A DNA stretch of 64,000 bases from Glaciibacter superstes DSM 21135 (lineage in GTDB: Bacteria; Actinomycetota; Actinomycetes; Actinomycetales; Microbacteriaceae). The notes below the pieces were generated by a model. That model did no database searches and had not been told where the DNA came from. It was given only the letters and a program-made list of their open reading frames with translations. Below, one piece after another: positions 17,666-26,737 of the stretch. How positions within the stretch are numbered: position 1 is the stretch's first letter; each line of letters begins with the position of its first letter. Made by a program: the position numbers and the translations under genes. The DNA is taken from NCBI RefSeq assembly GCF_000421145.1, contig NZ_ATWH01000008.1, forward strand, positions 1 to 64,000, written 5' to 3'.

Positions 17666-19225
17666 ATGCTGCTCCCCCAGATCGAACGCCTCGCCGACGC
17701 CGGCTCGCTCTCGCGTGGCCGCTCCTACTTCGAGCGCGGGCACGTGGTGAGCGTCACCGTGCGGGATGACGGCACCATCGACGGCGTCGTCCAGGGCGAA
17801 CGCGCGTACCGGGTGAAGATCTCCAAGCGAACCTGGAGCTGCACCTGCCCGGTCGCCGCGCAGGGCGCCTTCTGCAAACACTGCGTCGCCGTCGGGTTCG
17901 CCGCGCGCGACCAGCTCGCCCAGACACAGAGTGCACAATCGCAGAGTGCACAGACACAGCTGACGGATGCGGCGGGCCCGCAGCACGCAGCCTCCGTCGC
18001 GTCTCGCACCGCAGCATCCGGCCCAACCCTCGCCCAGGCGCGCACCCGCATTCTGGCCATGTTCCGCACCCGGCGGGGCCTGTGGGACTGGAACGCCGTC
18101 TCGGAATATGCCTCCCTCGCCGGCGCCGGCATCGGCGAACTGCACGACGCCGCGACAACCTACGGCGCCGCAGCCCTGATCCCCACGGCGCAGAAGGCCA
18201 TCGCCATCATCGAGAAGCTCATCGTGCACGCCGACGACTCCAACGGTGAGATCGGCGACGTGCTGTTCGGCCTCCTCGAACTGCACGCCGAGCTGTGCAC
18301 CACCGCCCCGCCGAAACCGGCTGCACTCATCGACTGGCTGGCCGACTACCTCGAGAGCGACTCACACGTGTTCGAGCCCGACGTCGCCGACTACGCCGAT
18401 GCCCTCGGCACCAGCGGTCTCCAACTGCTGGGCGAACGGCTCGACGCGATCGAAGCTGCCCTGCCCCCGCAGACCAAGGACTGGGACTCCGGCCGCGTCA
18501 AGCTCGGTCGCTTCCGCGAGCGCACGCAAGTGGCCGGCGGCGACCCGGCCGCCGTTGTCGCCAGCTTCGGCGAGCTGACCCGCTCGTATCGCATGCACGA
18601 CCTGGCCAAAGCTCTGATCGAAGTCGGTGCTGTCGTCCAGGCCATCGACTACGCCGAACGCGCCACCCTGCTCGAAGACGGCTGGCAGGCCGAACGTGCC
18701 GCACAGTACTGGACGGACCTCCTTCACGAGCACCGTCCGCACGACGAACTTGCCGCGTGCCAACTCGTCTTCACCCGGTGGCCGACGTCGGTGAATGCCC
18801 TGACGCTCGCACAGGCGGCCGGCGATCAGTGGGAATCGCTCGCCGAGCAGGTCTACTCCACGCTCGAGACACAGCACCCGCGCGAGCTGATCAACACCCT
18901 GCTCGCCCTCGGGCTCGCCGATCGCGCGTGGGAGTCCGCTGAACGCCTCACCACGGATCCCGGTCTGTGGACCATGCTCGTCGCCGCGCGCGCGAAGACG
19001 CACCCGGCATCCGTTGTTCCCGTGCTCATCCAGCTCATCGACTCCGACCTTGAAGTCTCCAAACCCCAGAACTACAGTTCAGCCGTCAAGCGTTTGAAGC
19101 AATTGCGCACGGCATTGAAGGCGACGGATGCCGCGGCACGATTCCCGCTCATCGTCTCCGAGCTGCGCGAGCAGCACCGTCGCCGCCCCACCCTCCTCCA
19201 GCGGTTCGACCGCGCCGGCTTCTGA
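17666..19225 (+). CDS. SWIM zinc-finger protein
   Basis: A 519-residue cytosolic protein. Near residues 48-70 is a SWIM finger (WSCTCPVAAQGAFCKHCVAV: CxC...CxH), preceded by the usual LADAGSLSRGRSYFERGHV repeat-like strand. An Ala/Gln/Ser-rich linker with short SAQTQ repeats follows, then a long helical region of unknown role that may be a repeat scaffold. SWIM proteins bind DNA or protein; no helicase partner is encoded nearby. Start choice: the ATG at 17666 puts the SWIM-associated strand at the N-terminus; an in-frame ATG at 17588 would add 26 residues. Confidence 0.85.
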   Translation: MLLPQIERLADAGSLSRGRSYFERGHVVSVTVRDDGTIDGVVQGERAYRVKISKRTWSCTCPVAAQGAFCKHCVAVGFAARDQLAQTQSAQSQSAQTQLTDAAGPQHAASVASRTAASGPTLAQARTRILAMFRTRRGLWDWNAVSEYASLAGAGIGELHDAATTYGAAALIPTAQKAIAIIEKLIVHADDSNGEIGDVLFGLLELHAELCTTAPPKPAALIDWLADYLESDSHVFEPDVADYADALGTSGLQLLGERLDAIEAALPPQTKDWDSGRVKLGRFRERTQVAGGDPAAVVASFGELTRSYRMHDLAKALIEVGAVVQAIDYAERATLLEDGWQAERAAQYWTDLLHEHRPHDELAACQLVFTRWPTSVNALTLAQAAGDQWESLAEQVYSTLETQHPRELINTLLALGLADRAWESAERLTTDPGLWTMLVAARAKTHPASVVPVLIQLIDSDLEVSKPQNYSSAVKRLKQLRTALKATDAAARFPLIVSELREQHRRRPTLLQRFDRAGF

Positions 19226-19306
19226 CCCGCGCCCGTGGCATCCGCACCGGTTTCAGAAACCGGGCCCACGGCATCCGTCGCCAGCGTTGTCACTGCCAGG
19301 TCAGGC

Positions 19307-19388
19307 GGTGATGAGATCCAGCTGTGGGGCCAAGCACCCGCTATATACGGATGCTGCCGCCCACAGCTGGACGTAACCCCCTTCGCAA
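19307..19388. repeat. Hairpin repeat, type A (copy 4)
   Basis: The 12-bp arms TCCAGCTGTGGG and CCCACAGCTGGA are perfect; inside them AGCACCCG and CGGATGCT pair around the loop CTATATA. The right end is CCCCCTTCGCA. This sub-form is nearly identical to 20183-20264 and differs from the 3-11 kb copies in its termini (GGTGATGAGATCC at the left). It lies in the gap between the SWIM and OsmC genes; the rest of 19226-19488 is featureless. Confidence 0.88.
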
Positions 19389-19488
19389 CGCGAGCTGGGC
19401 TGTTACGTCGTGTGAAGCGCGCGTTCGCGGGCGCACCAGCGCCGCCCGTAGCCTGAGCGCACTGCCCATCGATCCCGTAAGGAATGCC

Positions 19489-20052
19489 ATGTCGCTGCTC
19501 GTCGATTCGCCCGCCACCGTTTCTGTGCCCGCCGTCACCGCCGAAGAACGCGCCACCCGCCTGCAGGATGCGGGCGCGGCCTGGGGCGAGCGCATCGGCG
19601 CCGACGTTGCGAACGCCCAGCTCAAGTACACGGTCACCGGTGAGGGCGAAGGCTCCGTCGCCAGCCGCATCACCGCCGGCAAGCAGGTCTTCTTCGTGGA
19701 CGAGCCGGCCGCACTCGCCGGTGACGACATCGCTGCCAGCCCGGTCGAGTTTGCGCTCGGTGCGCTGATCTCCTGCCAGATCGTGGTCTACCGCCTGTAT
19801 GCACAGACCTTGGGGATCCGCGTCGACTCGATCTCGGCATCCGCTGAAGGAGACCTCGACGTGCGCGGCCTGTTCGGCGTCGACGACACGGTGCGCCCCG
19901 GATTCTCGGCCGTGCGCCTCACCGTGCGCGTAACCGGTCCGGAGTCCGACGCCCGCTACGAAGAATTGCACGCCGCCGTCGACGCGCACTGCCCGGTGCT
20001 CGACCTGTTCTCGAGCGAGACGCCGGTGACCGTGGAGCTCGTCGCCAACTGA
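19489..20052 (+). CDS. OsmC-family peroxiredoxin-like protein
   Basis: A 187-residue OsmC/Ohr-fold protein. The two conserved cysteines are present: one in ALISCQIVVYRLYA (on the central helix) and one in AVDAHCPVLDLF, as needed for peroxide reduction with a thiol partner. PVEFALGALISC matches the family helix. The ATG at 19489 has AAGGAA upstream; the frame is open further left but passes through the hairpin repeat. It is more like the general OsmC/YhfA branch than Ohr. Confidence 0.9.
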   Translation: MSLLVDSPATVSVPAVTAEERATRLQDAGAAWGERIGADVANAQLKYTVTGEGEGSVASRITAGKQVFFVDEPAALAGDDIAASPVEFALGALISCQIVVYRLYAQTLGIRVDSISASAEGDLDVRGLFGVDDTVRPGFSAVRLTVRVTGPESDARYEELHAAVDAHCPVLDLFSSETPVTVELVAN

Positions 20053-20083
20053 CCCGGCCAAGTCTGCGGGCAATCGCACGGAT

Positions 20084-20156
20084 GTCGATTAAACATAGCT
20101 GTGGTGCGCTCCATGCTCCGGGGAGATGCGTGCACCCACAGCTTGTTCTCATCGAC
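20084..20156. repeat. Hairpin repeat, type B (copy 2)
   Basis: A 73-bp element with termini GTCGAT and ATCGAC, inner arms AGCTGTGG and CCCACAGCT, and centre CTCCATGCTCCGGGGAG. The left 20 bases and the centre match 3111-3185. A type A element begins 26 bases further on, the same order and nearly the same spacing as at 3111/3211. Confidence 0.85.
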
Positions 20157-20182
20157 ACTCATTGTCGCTGGCCGGCCAGGCA

Positions 20183-20264
20183 GGTGATGAGATCCAGCTG
20201 TGAGGCCAAGCACCCGCTATATACGGATGCCGCCGCCCACAGCTGGACATAATCCCCCTTCGCA
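20183..20264. repeat. Hairpin repeat, type A (copy 5)
   Basis: Nearly identical to 19307-19388, with arms TCCAGCTGTG and CCCACAGCTGGA, loop CTATATA and right end CCCCCTTCGCA. One substitution in the left arm (GTGAGG for GTGGGG) weakens the stem. It lies between the OsmC and CPBP genes. Confidence 0.87.
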
Positions 20265-20337
20265 GCGCGGCGAAACCCTGACGCGCCCACCGGCATCCGT
20301 TCACCTGCGCGCCACCTAGCCGGTCTAGCGTCTGCTC

Positions 20338-21072
20338 GTGGCAAATCAACAGTGGCGAGCCGTCGGCTTCGGAGTGACGGTGCACGTCGCACGCTTCGGC
20401 GTGATCATGCTCACCCTCGCGGTCGCGCCGCTCTTCGGCGTGTCTGGCTGGTATCTCGGCTTGGTCGCGAATGTGGCCTGCGTGGTGTTCGCAGCAGTGC
20501 TGGTCACCGTTCGCGGGCTGTGGCGCACCTCGGGCATCCTGGTCGCCTGGCGCGGGCCGCTGGCCATGCTCTTGCTATTGCCGCTCGTCGCCGAGGTGCT
20601 CATGTGGACGGTGCCGGCAGGCCTCGTGGAGCAGGAGCCGGGTTTCGGCATGTGGGCGCTCACCCTCCTGCTGGTCGGGATCAACGAGGAACTGACGAGT
20701 CGCGTCGTTGTACTCGAACGGATGCGCGGCGCGTTCGGTCCGACGGCCGCCGTCGCGATCACGGCGGCACTGTTCGGTCTGCAGCACCTTTCGGCTTTTG
20801 CCACCACGAGTCGCACCATCGACGACGTGCTCCTGAACGTGCTGGTTTCTGCCTGCTATGGGTTCGCTCTCGCCGCGTTCCAGTTTCGGTTCCGGTGGCT
20901 GTGGCCGCTCATCCTGCTGCACGCCGGCGCTGACTTCACGACGGTGCTGACGGGTCAGCCGCACTCCGACCCGGTCATCGCGGTGAGCCTCGTGGTGTTC
21001 ATTGCGCTCGGCGTGGTCATTCTGCGGCCGGTCGTCGCGGCCCGGCGAGACTCCACCGGCCTGTCGCGGTAG
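20338..21072 (+). CDS. CPBP-family intramembrane protease-like protein
   Basis: A 244-residue membrane protein with about eight hydrophobic segments. The CPBP (Abi/CAAX protease) motifs are visible: NEELTSRVVVLERMR (the EExxxR type), FGLQHLSAF with a putative metal-ligand His, and LLHAGADFTTV near the C-terminus. Such proteins are putative glutamic or metal-type intramembrane proteases involved in prenyl-protein or bacteriocin-related processing; the substrate here is unknown. The GTG start has TAGCGT six bases upstream and no ribosome-binding site, so it is probably leaderless. Confidence 0.85.
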   Translation: MANQQWRAVGFGVTVHVARFGVIMLTLAVAPLFGVSGWYLGLVANVACVVFAAVLVTVRGLWRTSGILVAWRGPLAMLLLLPLVAEVLMWTVPAGLVEQEPGFGMWALTLLLVGINEELTSRVVVLERMRGAFGPTAAVAITAALFGLQHLSAFATTSRTIDDVLLNVLVSACYGFALAAFQFRFRWLWPLILLHAGADFTTVLTGQPHSDPVIAVSLVVFIALGVVILRPVVAARRDSTGLSR

Positions 21073-21344
21073 GTCACCGCGTACACGATCAGGCCGACAT
21101 CCGTGATCACCAAGTACTCATCGCGCAGCACGTCGGTTCACGCCCATATGAACTTCCCTTCCTTCCGTCGCGTAGTACTCGTTGCCGCTGCGGCGTTCGG
21201 GCGGGCAAGCGGCGTCCGGCGCGCGAGCATAGGGTCCCCGCGCCACACTGCCTCGATCGTCGCTGCGGCGACGTAGGTGCAGACGAACAGAAGGGCCCGG
21301 GATGCCGAAGCTGCGCGATGGTTCCGGAGGCTAAGGGAACGGTG
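21073..21344. other. Intergenic region between convergent genes
   Basis: These 272 bases separate the CPBP gene from the end of the second ABC sugar operon. I see no gene and no convincing RNA or repeat in them. Confidence 0.5.
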
Positions 21345-22244
21345 TCAGTCCTTGACCGATCCTGAGGCGAGACCGCTGGTGATGTGCTTCTGGAAGACTA
21401 TGAACACAATGATCAGCGGGATGGCCACGATGGTAGACGCAGCCATCAACGGGCCGTACTGCGTTCCGTACTGCCCGATGAACGAGTTGAGTGTCACTGT
21501 CACCGGTTGCATCTCGCGTTGCGTCGACAACGTGAGGCCGAAGACGAACTCGCCCCATGCCATCACGAAGGCGAACACCGCGACCGTAACCAGGCCCGGA
21601 CGTACGAGCGGTAATACGATGCGGAAGAACGCCTGGAAGCGCGTCGCGCCGTCCACTGCTGCGGCTTCCTCCAACTCCTTCGGGATCGTCAGGTAGAACG
21701 GCCGCAGCACGATCACCGCGAACGGAAGCGTGCCGACTGTGTTCGCGAGAATCAGGCCCGAGTAGGTGTTGACAAGCCCCCACTGCGAGAACAGAGTGAA
21801 CATGGGAAGTGCGACGTTGATCGCCGGCAACAGTTGCGCGATGAGGAACGGTAGTAGAAGCACACCAGTCCAACGCAGCTTGAGTCGCGCGAGCCCGTAG
21901 GCGGCGGGGGCAGACAGCAGCAGGGTCAGCAGAGTGGCACCTATGCTGATGATCAGGCTGTTTCCTAACGCCCTCAGCATGACAGGATTGTCGAACACCG
22001 CTGTCGTGTAGTTGCTGAAGTCTAGCGGCGTCGGCACCCAAGTCGGAGGGCTCGTGAAGATCTGGTCGGGCGACTTCAGCGACGTCGAGACAAGCCAATA
22101 TAGCGGGAAGAGGTATGCGCCGACAATTACAATCGCGATCGCAGTGAGGTGCCAATTCGGCCGCTCCGATGCAGCGCGTCGGCGCTTGTGGGCCGGCACG
22201 ACGAGGGCCCGGGTCTCATTGATATTTTGCAAATGGGCGCTCAT
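21345..22244 (-). CDS. Carbohydrate ABC transporter permease (MalG type)
   Basis: A 299-residue permease with six membrane segments. LTAIAIVIVGAYLFPLYWLV is the first, and the EAA loop LEEAAAVDGATRFQAFFRIV is well conserved. The ATG at 22244 overlaps the stop of the upstream permease (ATGA), so the two are coupled; an earlier in-frame start at 22274 would overlap by 34 bases. It is the last gene of a six-gene operon transcribed leftward from 26636. No ATPase is encoded with it. Confidence 0.93.
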   Translation of the reverse strand: MSAHLQNINETRALVVPAHKRRRAASERPNWHLTAIAIVIVGAYLFPLYWLVSTSLKSPDQIFTSPPTWVPTPLDFSNYTTAVFDNPVMLRALGNSLIISIGATLLTLLLSAPAAYGLARLKLRWTGVLLLPFLIAQLLPAINVALPMFTLFSQWGLVNTYSGLILANTVGTLPFAVIVLRPFYLTIPKELEEAAAVDGATRFQAFFRIVLPLVRPGLVTVAVFAFVMAWGEFVFGLTLSTQREMQPVTVTLNSFIGQYGTQYGPLMAASTIVAIPLIIVFIVFQKHITSGLASGSVKD

Positions 22245-23197
22245 TGTGTCGATTCCTCTCGCTTGCGCAGCCAAAGGTAGAGCGCCGACAGCAGCAGCGG
22301 GATCAGGAGGAGGACGTTCGCCGCGGCCGCGCCGTCACCGAAGCGGAAGTATTCGAAAGAGAGCTTGTACACCTCGATTGACAGCACGTTCGTCGCGCCC
22401 GCGGGGCCGCCGGCAGTCATCACGTAGATCAGATCGAAGACCTTGAACGTATGCACGAAGCCGAGCAGAAGAGCGATGATGATCACGGGTTGCATCATGG
22501 GCACGGTGATATGCCGGAAACGCTTCCATGCCGAGGCGCCATCGAGGCTCGCAGCCTCGTACAGCTGCTCCGGGACGCCCTGCAGACCCGCATAGATCAG
22601 CATCATATGGAACGGGATGCCGATCCATATGTTCGCGATGATTACCGCGATCAGCGCGGTGTTCGGGTTCACTAGCCAGGGCTCAGAAGACGAGATCCCG
22701 AATAGGCCGAGGGAGGAATTGAGGAGACCGTAGCTTCCGCTGAAGATCCAACGCCACAGGCTCGCGGACACTACCGCCGGCAGTACCCAGACGACGAGCA
22801 TCAGCGCGCGCAGCAGCGCCGACAGTGGGAATCCCCTGTTGAAGAACAGGGCGAACATGAACCCGATTGCGTGTTGGAACATCAACGAGCCAACTGTGAA
22901 GACCAGCGTGACGACCAGGGATGGGATGAACCCCGGGGAGGCGATGAATTCCTTATAGTTGTCGAGGCCGACGAAGGGCGCTCCGCCGGCGAGGAAGTTG
23001 CCTGCGTTCACGTCGAAGAGGCTCAGATTGACTGTGTAGAGCAGGGGGTACAGCATGAAGATAGCGAGGAAAACCATCGCCGGCAGCACGAAGCCGTATC
23101 TGCTCAGCGCGCCTCGCCAGTTCGCTGTCCGCTGGCCCTGTCGGGGGGCCGACGAGAAGCCGGCTCCCCGAGAAGTCGTGCTGGATGAGATAGTCAT
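22241..23197 (-). CDS. Carbohydrate ABC transporter permease (MalF type)
   Basis: A 318-residue membrane protein with a short cytosolic N-terminus, then YGFVLPAMVFLAIFMLYPLL and five more membrane segments; the EAA loop is YEAASLDGASAWKRFRHITV. It is coupled by ATGA overlaps to the binding-protein gene before it and the MalG-type gene after it. Its sequence is not close to the 13.9 kb permease, so the second system is not a recent duplicate of the first. Confidence 0.93.
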   Translation of the reverse strand: MTISSSTTSRGAGFSSAPRQGQRTANWRGALSRYGFVLPAMVFLAIFMLYPLLYTVNLSLFDVNAGNFLAGGAPFVGLDNYKEFIASPGFIPSLVVTLVFTVGSLMFQHAIGFMFALFFNRGFPLSALLRALMLVVWVLPAVVSASLWRWIFSGSYGLLNSSLGLFGISSSEPWLVNPNTALIAVIIANIWIGIPFHMMLIYAGLQGVPEQLYEAASLDGASAWKRFRHITVPMMQPVIIIALLLGFVHTFKVFDLIYVMTAGGPAGATNVLSIEVYKLSFEYFRFGDGAAAANVLLLIPLLLSALYLWLRKREESTQ

Positions 23198-24459
23198 TGC
23201 TTCGGCAGCAGATCCACGATGGCATCAGCAGCGGTCTTAAGCGCCTGCTCGGAGTTCGCTGATCCGGTCATACGCGACTGGAGCGCGACAACAATCTGGT
23301 CGGCGATCTCCGCGTACGACGCTCCGTAGGCGCGCGGATTTGCGACTTGCAGCTGCTCAGTGAACAAGGCAATCTTATCGTTTCCAGGGAACGGGTCGAT
23401 ATCGTTGCGGATCGGCAGGCTGCCTTCCGCGACGTTCGATTTCGTCGCTATCTCTGGGGTCTGAAGGAACTTCAATAGATCCCACGCGGCGTCCTCGTTC
23501 GGGCCGGCCATGATCATGAAGTTTTCGCCACCGGTGACCGAGGCTGCTTCCTCGCCCGCAGGAAGCAGTGCGACGCCGTAGTCGAGATCGGATGCCTCAT
23601 TCGCGAGGAACGGTAATTGCCATGGGCCGTTAATCATCATCGCCGCGCGTCCCTGGCCGAACTCAGCCGCGACAGCCGCCTGGTCCCAATTTAGCGCCTC
23701 CTTCGACACGCTGCCGTCGTCCATCATCCCAGCCCAATAGTCCAGGGAGACCACGGCCTCCGGCGCCGTCAGATCGTACAGATCTCCCCCGCCCTGCCAA
23801 AGGGCGGGGAGCCACTGGAACACGGCTTGCTGGTTGTTGACGGCGGAGTAGGCAAATCCGAAGTGCTCGGGCGTTGTCAGTTTGGCGGCGGCTGCCTCCA
23901 TCTCCTTCCACGTAGTCGGTGGCTCGATCCCCGCCTCCCTCAGCATGGTCTTGTTGTAGAAGAGCGCGAGGCAGTTCGTCGACGATGGAAGGCCGTAGAT
24001 ACTGCCGTTGTACTTTGCCGATGCGATAACACCTTCGGCGTAGTTGTCGAGCTCGCCCCACTCTGCGACCTTTTCGTCGAGATTCGCGGCGATGCCGAGC
24101 TCGGCGAACTGCTGGTGATCGGGTCCGTTTATGATTACGATGTCAGGGAGCGACCCCGCGCCGGCGGATTGCAGCAAGGACTGCTTAAGATCGGCGTAGG
24201 CAATGAATTTGCGCTCGATCTGCACATCCGGGTGCTCGTCCATATATGCACCCAGATTATCTAGGAGTTGTTTCTCGGCTGTGCCGTCGGCTCCGAAGTA
24301 GTCCCACAGCTTGAGTGTGACCGCCCCGTCTTGGCTCTCGTCCGAGGAATTGTCTGATCCGCCGGGTGCACAGGCCGTCGCCGCGCCGAGAATAGTTACC
24401 GCTGCCGCGAGAATGGCGATCGAACGCCGCGAAACACGGCGTGTTCGGATGGTGGACAT
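23194..24459 (-). CDS. Sugar ABC transporter substrate-binding lipoprotein
   Basis: A 421-residue family 1 solute-binding protein. RTRRVSRRSIAILAAAVTIL then GAATAC gives a twin-basic n-region, hydrophobic core and lipobox ending at Cys30. LALFYNKTMLREAGIEPPTTW and AAMMINGPWQLP are typical of sugar-binding members. AAGGGA lies eight bases before the ATG at 24459; an upstream ATG at 24477 is less well placed. It follows the isomerase gene by 52 bp in the operon. Genes for catabolic enzymes precede the transporter here, the reverse of the usual order. Confidence 0.93.
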   Translation of the reverse strand: MSTIRTRRVSRRSIAILAAAVTILGAATACAPGGSDNSSDESQDGAVTLKLWDYFGADGTAEKQLLDNLGAYMDEHPDVQIERKFIAYADLKQSLLQSAGAGSLPDIVIINGPDHQQFAELGIAANLDEKVAEWGELDNYAEGVIASAKYNGSIYGLPSSTNCLALFYNKTMLREAGIEPPTTWKEMEAAAAKLTTPEHFGFAYSAVNNQQAVFQWLPALWQGGGDLYDLTAPEAVVSLDYWAGMMDDGSVSKEALNWDQAAVAAEFGQGRAAMMINGPWQLPFLANEASDLDYGVALLPAGEEAASVTGGENFMIMAGPNEDAAWDLLKFLQTPEIATKSNVAEGSLPIRNDIDPFPGNDKIALFTEQLQVANPRAYGASYAEIADQIVVALQSRMTGSANSEQALKTAADAIVDLLPKQ

Positions 24460-24511
24460 GGTGGAGTTTCCCTTCATCAGTGAAGAACTTCCGCTTGGTT
24501 TTCGGTTGGTG

Positions 24512-25261
24512 TTACTCTTGCCGGACGCGTTTTGACCGCTCGGCGAGCCAGCGGCCGGCGACACGGAGGCTCTCGTCCAGCGGAGCAGTCGACTCCTCGT
24601 CGATGCAGAGCCAGCCTCCGTATCCGATCTCAGCCATGGTGTCGAGGATCAGGTCGAGATCGAGCTCGCCCTCTCCTGGCAGACACCAGTCGTCCCCCTG
24701 CACATCCTTAAGGTGGATGTTGTCGATGATCGGCGCGAACTCTCGGAGGAATCCGGGAATGTCTTCCACGCCACTGCGTACCAGGTGGCCGGTGTCGACA
24801 GTCAGCCCGATCACCCCGGGTTCGATCGCCCCCCAGAACTCACGCACATCCTCTGGCAGCATCACCGGCTGACCGTAGTGATGGTGTAGAGACAACCGGA
24901 TGCCGAGTTGTGCGGCGCGACGACCGTGCTCCGCCAGCTGTTCTGCCAGTCGGATGCGTTCCTCGCTCGTGACACCCTCACGGGAGCGGTTGTGGCAGAA
25001 CACTACCATTTCGGAGCCGACTTTCCCGGCGAACCCGATGACGCTTGACAGGCGCCCGTCGTCCAGCTCGTCGTAATAGACAAGCGTGGCGACGGCCCCG
25101 GGGTCGCCCCCGGTCGCCTCCAATAACCGCTCCGGGGAGTCGATCCATGGCATGAACTGACCCGTTTTAAGCTGCAGACCCTCAAAACCGGCGGTTCGGA
25201 AGCCGGCGAACAGCGCTGGCGTCTCGTCGCGCGCGGTGGGTTTGGAAATTGCGGCACGCAT
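24512..25261 (-). CDS. Sugar phosphate isomerase/epimerase (xylose isomerase-like TIM barrel)
   Basis: A 249-residue AP-endonuclease-2 / IolE-type TIM barrel. Metal-site segments are LSLHHHYGQPVML, IGLTVDTGHLVRSG, IIDNIHLKDVQ and WLCIDEESTA, giving the His, Asp and Glu ligands typical of sugar isomerases and epimerases or 2-keto-inositol dehydratases. The ATG shares its last base with the stop codon of the upstream oxidoreductase (TAATG), so translation is coupled. With the dehydrogenase it probably converts an imported cyclic polyol or sugar; the exact compound is not predictable. Confidence 0.9.
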   Translation of the reverse strand: MRAAISKPTARDETPALFAGFRTAGFEGLQLKTGQFMPWIDSPERLLEATGGDPGAVATLVYYDELDDGRLSSVIGFAGKVGSEMVVFCHNRSREGVTSEERIRLAEQLAEHGRRAAQLGIRLSLHHHYGQPVMLPEDVREFWGAIEPGVIGLTVDTGHLVRSGVEDIPGFLREFAPIIDNIHLKDVQGDDWCLPGEGELDLDLILDTMAEIGYGGWLCIDEESTAPLDESLRVAGRWLAERSKRVRQE

Positions 25262-26259
25262 TACAGTAGGCCTTCCGAGAATGTGACCGTCTCGCCGGAC
25301 ACAGCGGAGCGGTAGGCGCCCTCGAGCAGCGAGAGTGTTTGGAGGTTATCGCGCCCGGAGTTGGTCGGTTTTGTACCGCGGTCGACTGCCGTGAGGAGGT
25401 CGTTCAGCCCGAGGTAGGCGGACTCGGGCTTGGCCAAGCCGCTCCACGGGTTGATTACCTTCTCAAGACCGTCTGACGTGTGGATCTCGACCTGGTCGTA
25501 GTCGAGACGCAGGGCGCCCTGCTCGCCCACAACAATGGTCTCGACGCTCTCGATTCGGCTCGCGAAGCTATGGGTGTAGTTGACACCGACATCGCCGAAC
25601 CGAAGGTGCACAGAAGCATCCGTCTCACCCATGACGGCCTGGAGGGGCGAGCGATGCGTCGTCGCAGTGAGCCAGTCGGCCTCCCGATCCAGCATGTAGC
25701 GGAAGCCGTCGAACCAGTGCACGCCCATCACTGACAGTGCATGGTGCTGCTGCTCCGCTCGCCAGCCGACCACCTCGCGCCACATCAGTTCGCGATGGTC
25801 GATCGAGACAGGCCGCCCGATGCGGCCACTGCGAATTGCCTCCCTAGCCTGGGTGAAGGCGTAGTGATACCGGAAGTTCTGGTTGACAGCCAGTTCCACG
25901 TTAGCGCCTGCAGCAATCCCGACGATCTCGGTGGCGCTCTCGACGCTGTCTGCGAGCGGTTTCTCCACGAAGAGGTGCTTGCCACTTGCAGCGAGTTCGG
26001 TGACCGCTTCCAGCCGCACATGACTGGGCGTTGAAACCACCGCCGTGTCGAAGTCGACCCCTTCGAGCGCGGTGCCTATCGAGTCAAACGTCTCCGAAAT
26101 TCCGAAGGTCGTCGTCACCCACCTGCGTCGGTCAGCCGACGGGTCGACGGCCGCGACGACCTCGACCCGGTCCCTATGCGCGAGATAGCCGCGGAAGTGC
26201 ATTTCGCTTACAACTCCGCATCCGATGACGGCGATTCGGTGCTTTGGTGGGATGCTCAC
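25261..26259 (-). CDS. Gfo/Idh/MocA-family oxidoreductase
   Basis: A 332-residue NAD(P)-dependent dehydrogenase. HRIAVIGCGVVSEMHFRGYL is the Rossmann motif, FVEKPLADSVE carries the EKP motif with the catalytic-region Lys, and VMGVHWFDGFRYML is the expected substrate-side helix. It overlaps the cupin gene upstream (ATGA) and touches the isomerase gene downstream. The MocA plus isomerase plus ABC arrangement is typical of inositol-like or rare-sugar catabolism. Confidence 0.92.
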   Translation of the reverse strand: MSIPPKHRIAVIGCGVVSEMHFRGYLAHRDRVEVVAAVDPSADRRRWVTTTFGISETFDSIGTALEGVDFDTAVVSTPSHVRLEAVTELAASGKHLFVEKPLADSVESATEIVGIAAGANVELAVNQNFRYHYAFTQAREAIRSGRIGRPVSIDHRELMWREVVGWRAEQQHHALSVMGVHWFDGFRYMLDREADWLTATTHRSPLQAVMGETDASVHLRFGDVGVNYTHSFASRIESVETIVVGEQGALRLDYDQVEIHTSDGLEKVINPWSGLAKPESAYLGLNDLLTAVDRGTKPTNSGRDNLQTLSLLEGAYRSAVSGETVTFSEGLL

Positions 26260-26636
26260 TCGCCAACGACCTCTCGGTACGCGGTATCAAAGCAGATCAA
26301 CAGCTCACACGGCTCGTCGCCGATGTTGGCGGCATTGTGGATCGCTCCCTTAGGGATCGAGATCGTGTCGCCCGCCGCCATTTCGACATACTCGTCTCCG
26401 ACGCGGTGTCGGATGCGGCCCGAGATGACGTGCAGTACCTCGTCGCAGTTCGGGTGGTGGTGCACCGGATTGTTCTGACCTGGCTGGATGAAGCACTTCC
26501 CCATCGTGAGCGTGTCGGAGTTCTCGAGTGCACCGGAGACCATCCATTCGAGATGACCCCATGACTGAGAATCGATCCGAACGTCTTTGGCTGCGCTCAG
26601 GCCTCCCCGTGCGGCCTGCTCGGTCGGTTCTGACAT
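26256..26636 (-). CDS. Cupin-domain protein
   Basis: A 126-residue single-domain cupin. Motif 1 is NPVHHHPNCDEVLHVISGRI with the metal-binding His pair and Glu; motif 2 is DTISIPKGAIHNAANIG with the last His. It is the first gene of the operon that continues through dehydrogenase, isomerase and ABC genes, and lies 102 bp from the palindrome GTGCCAATTTGGCAC. It may be a small sugar isomerase or mutarotase-like enzyme, or a sensor; this is not resolvable from sequence. Confidence 0.88.
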   Translation of the reverse strand: MSEPTEQAARGGLSAAKDVRIDSQSWGHLEWMVSGALENSDTLTMGKCFIQPGQNNPVHHHPNCDEVLHVISGRIRHRVGDEYVEMAAGDTISIPKGAIHNAANIGDEPCELLICFDTAYREVVGE

Positions 26637-26737
26637 GTGCTCTCACTCCTCGGGTATGCGTCGCTGCGTCCCTACAGCGGCATCGACTCTGGTAGGTCCT
26701 TCGAGGCCACTATTGCCGCGTGCGACAGGGATAGCGA

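Noticed and set aside
3111-20264. The repeats as a CRISPR array
   Set aside because: Copies are dispersed over 17 kb between genes, are strongly palindromic and have no regular spacers; there are no cas genes.
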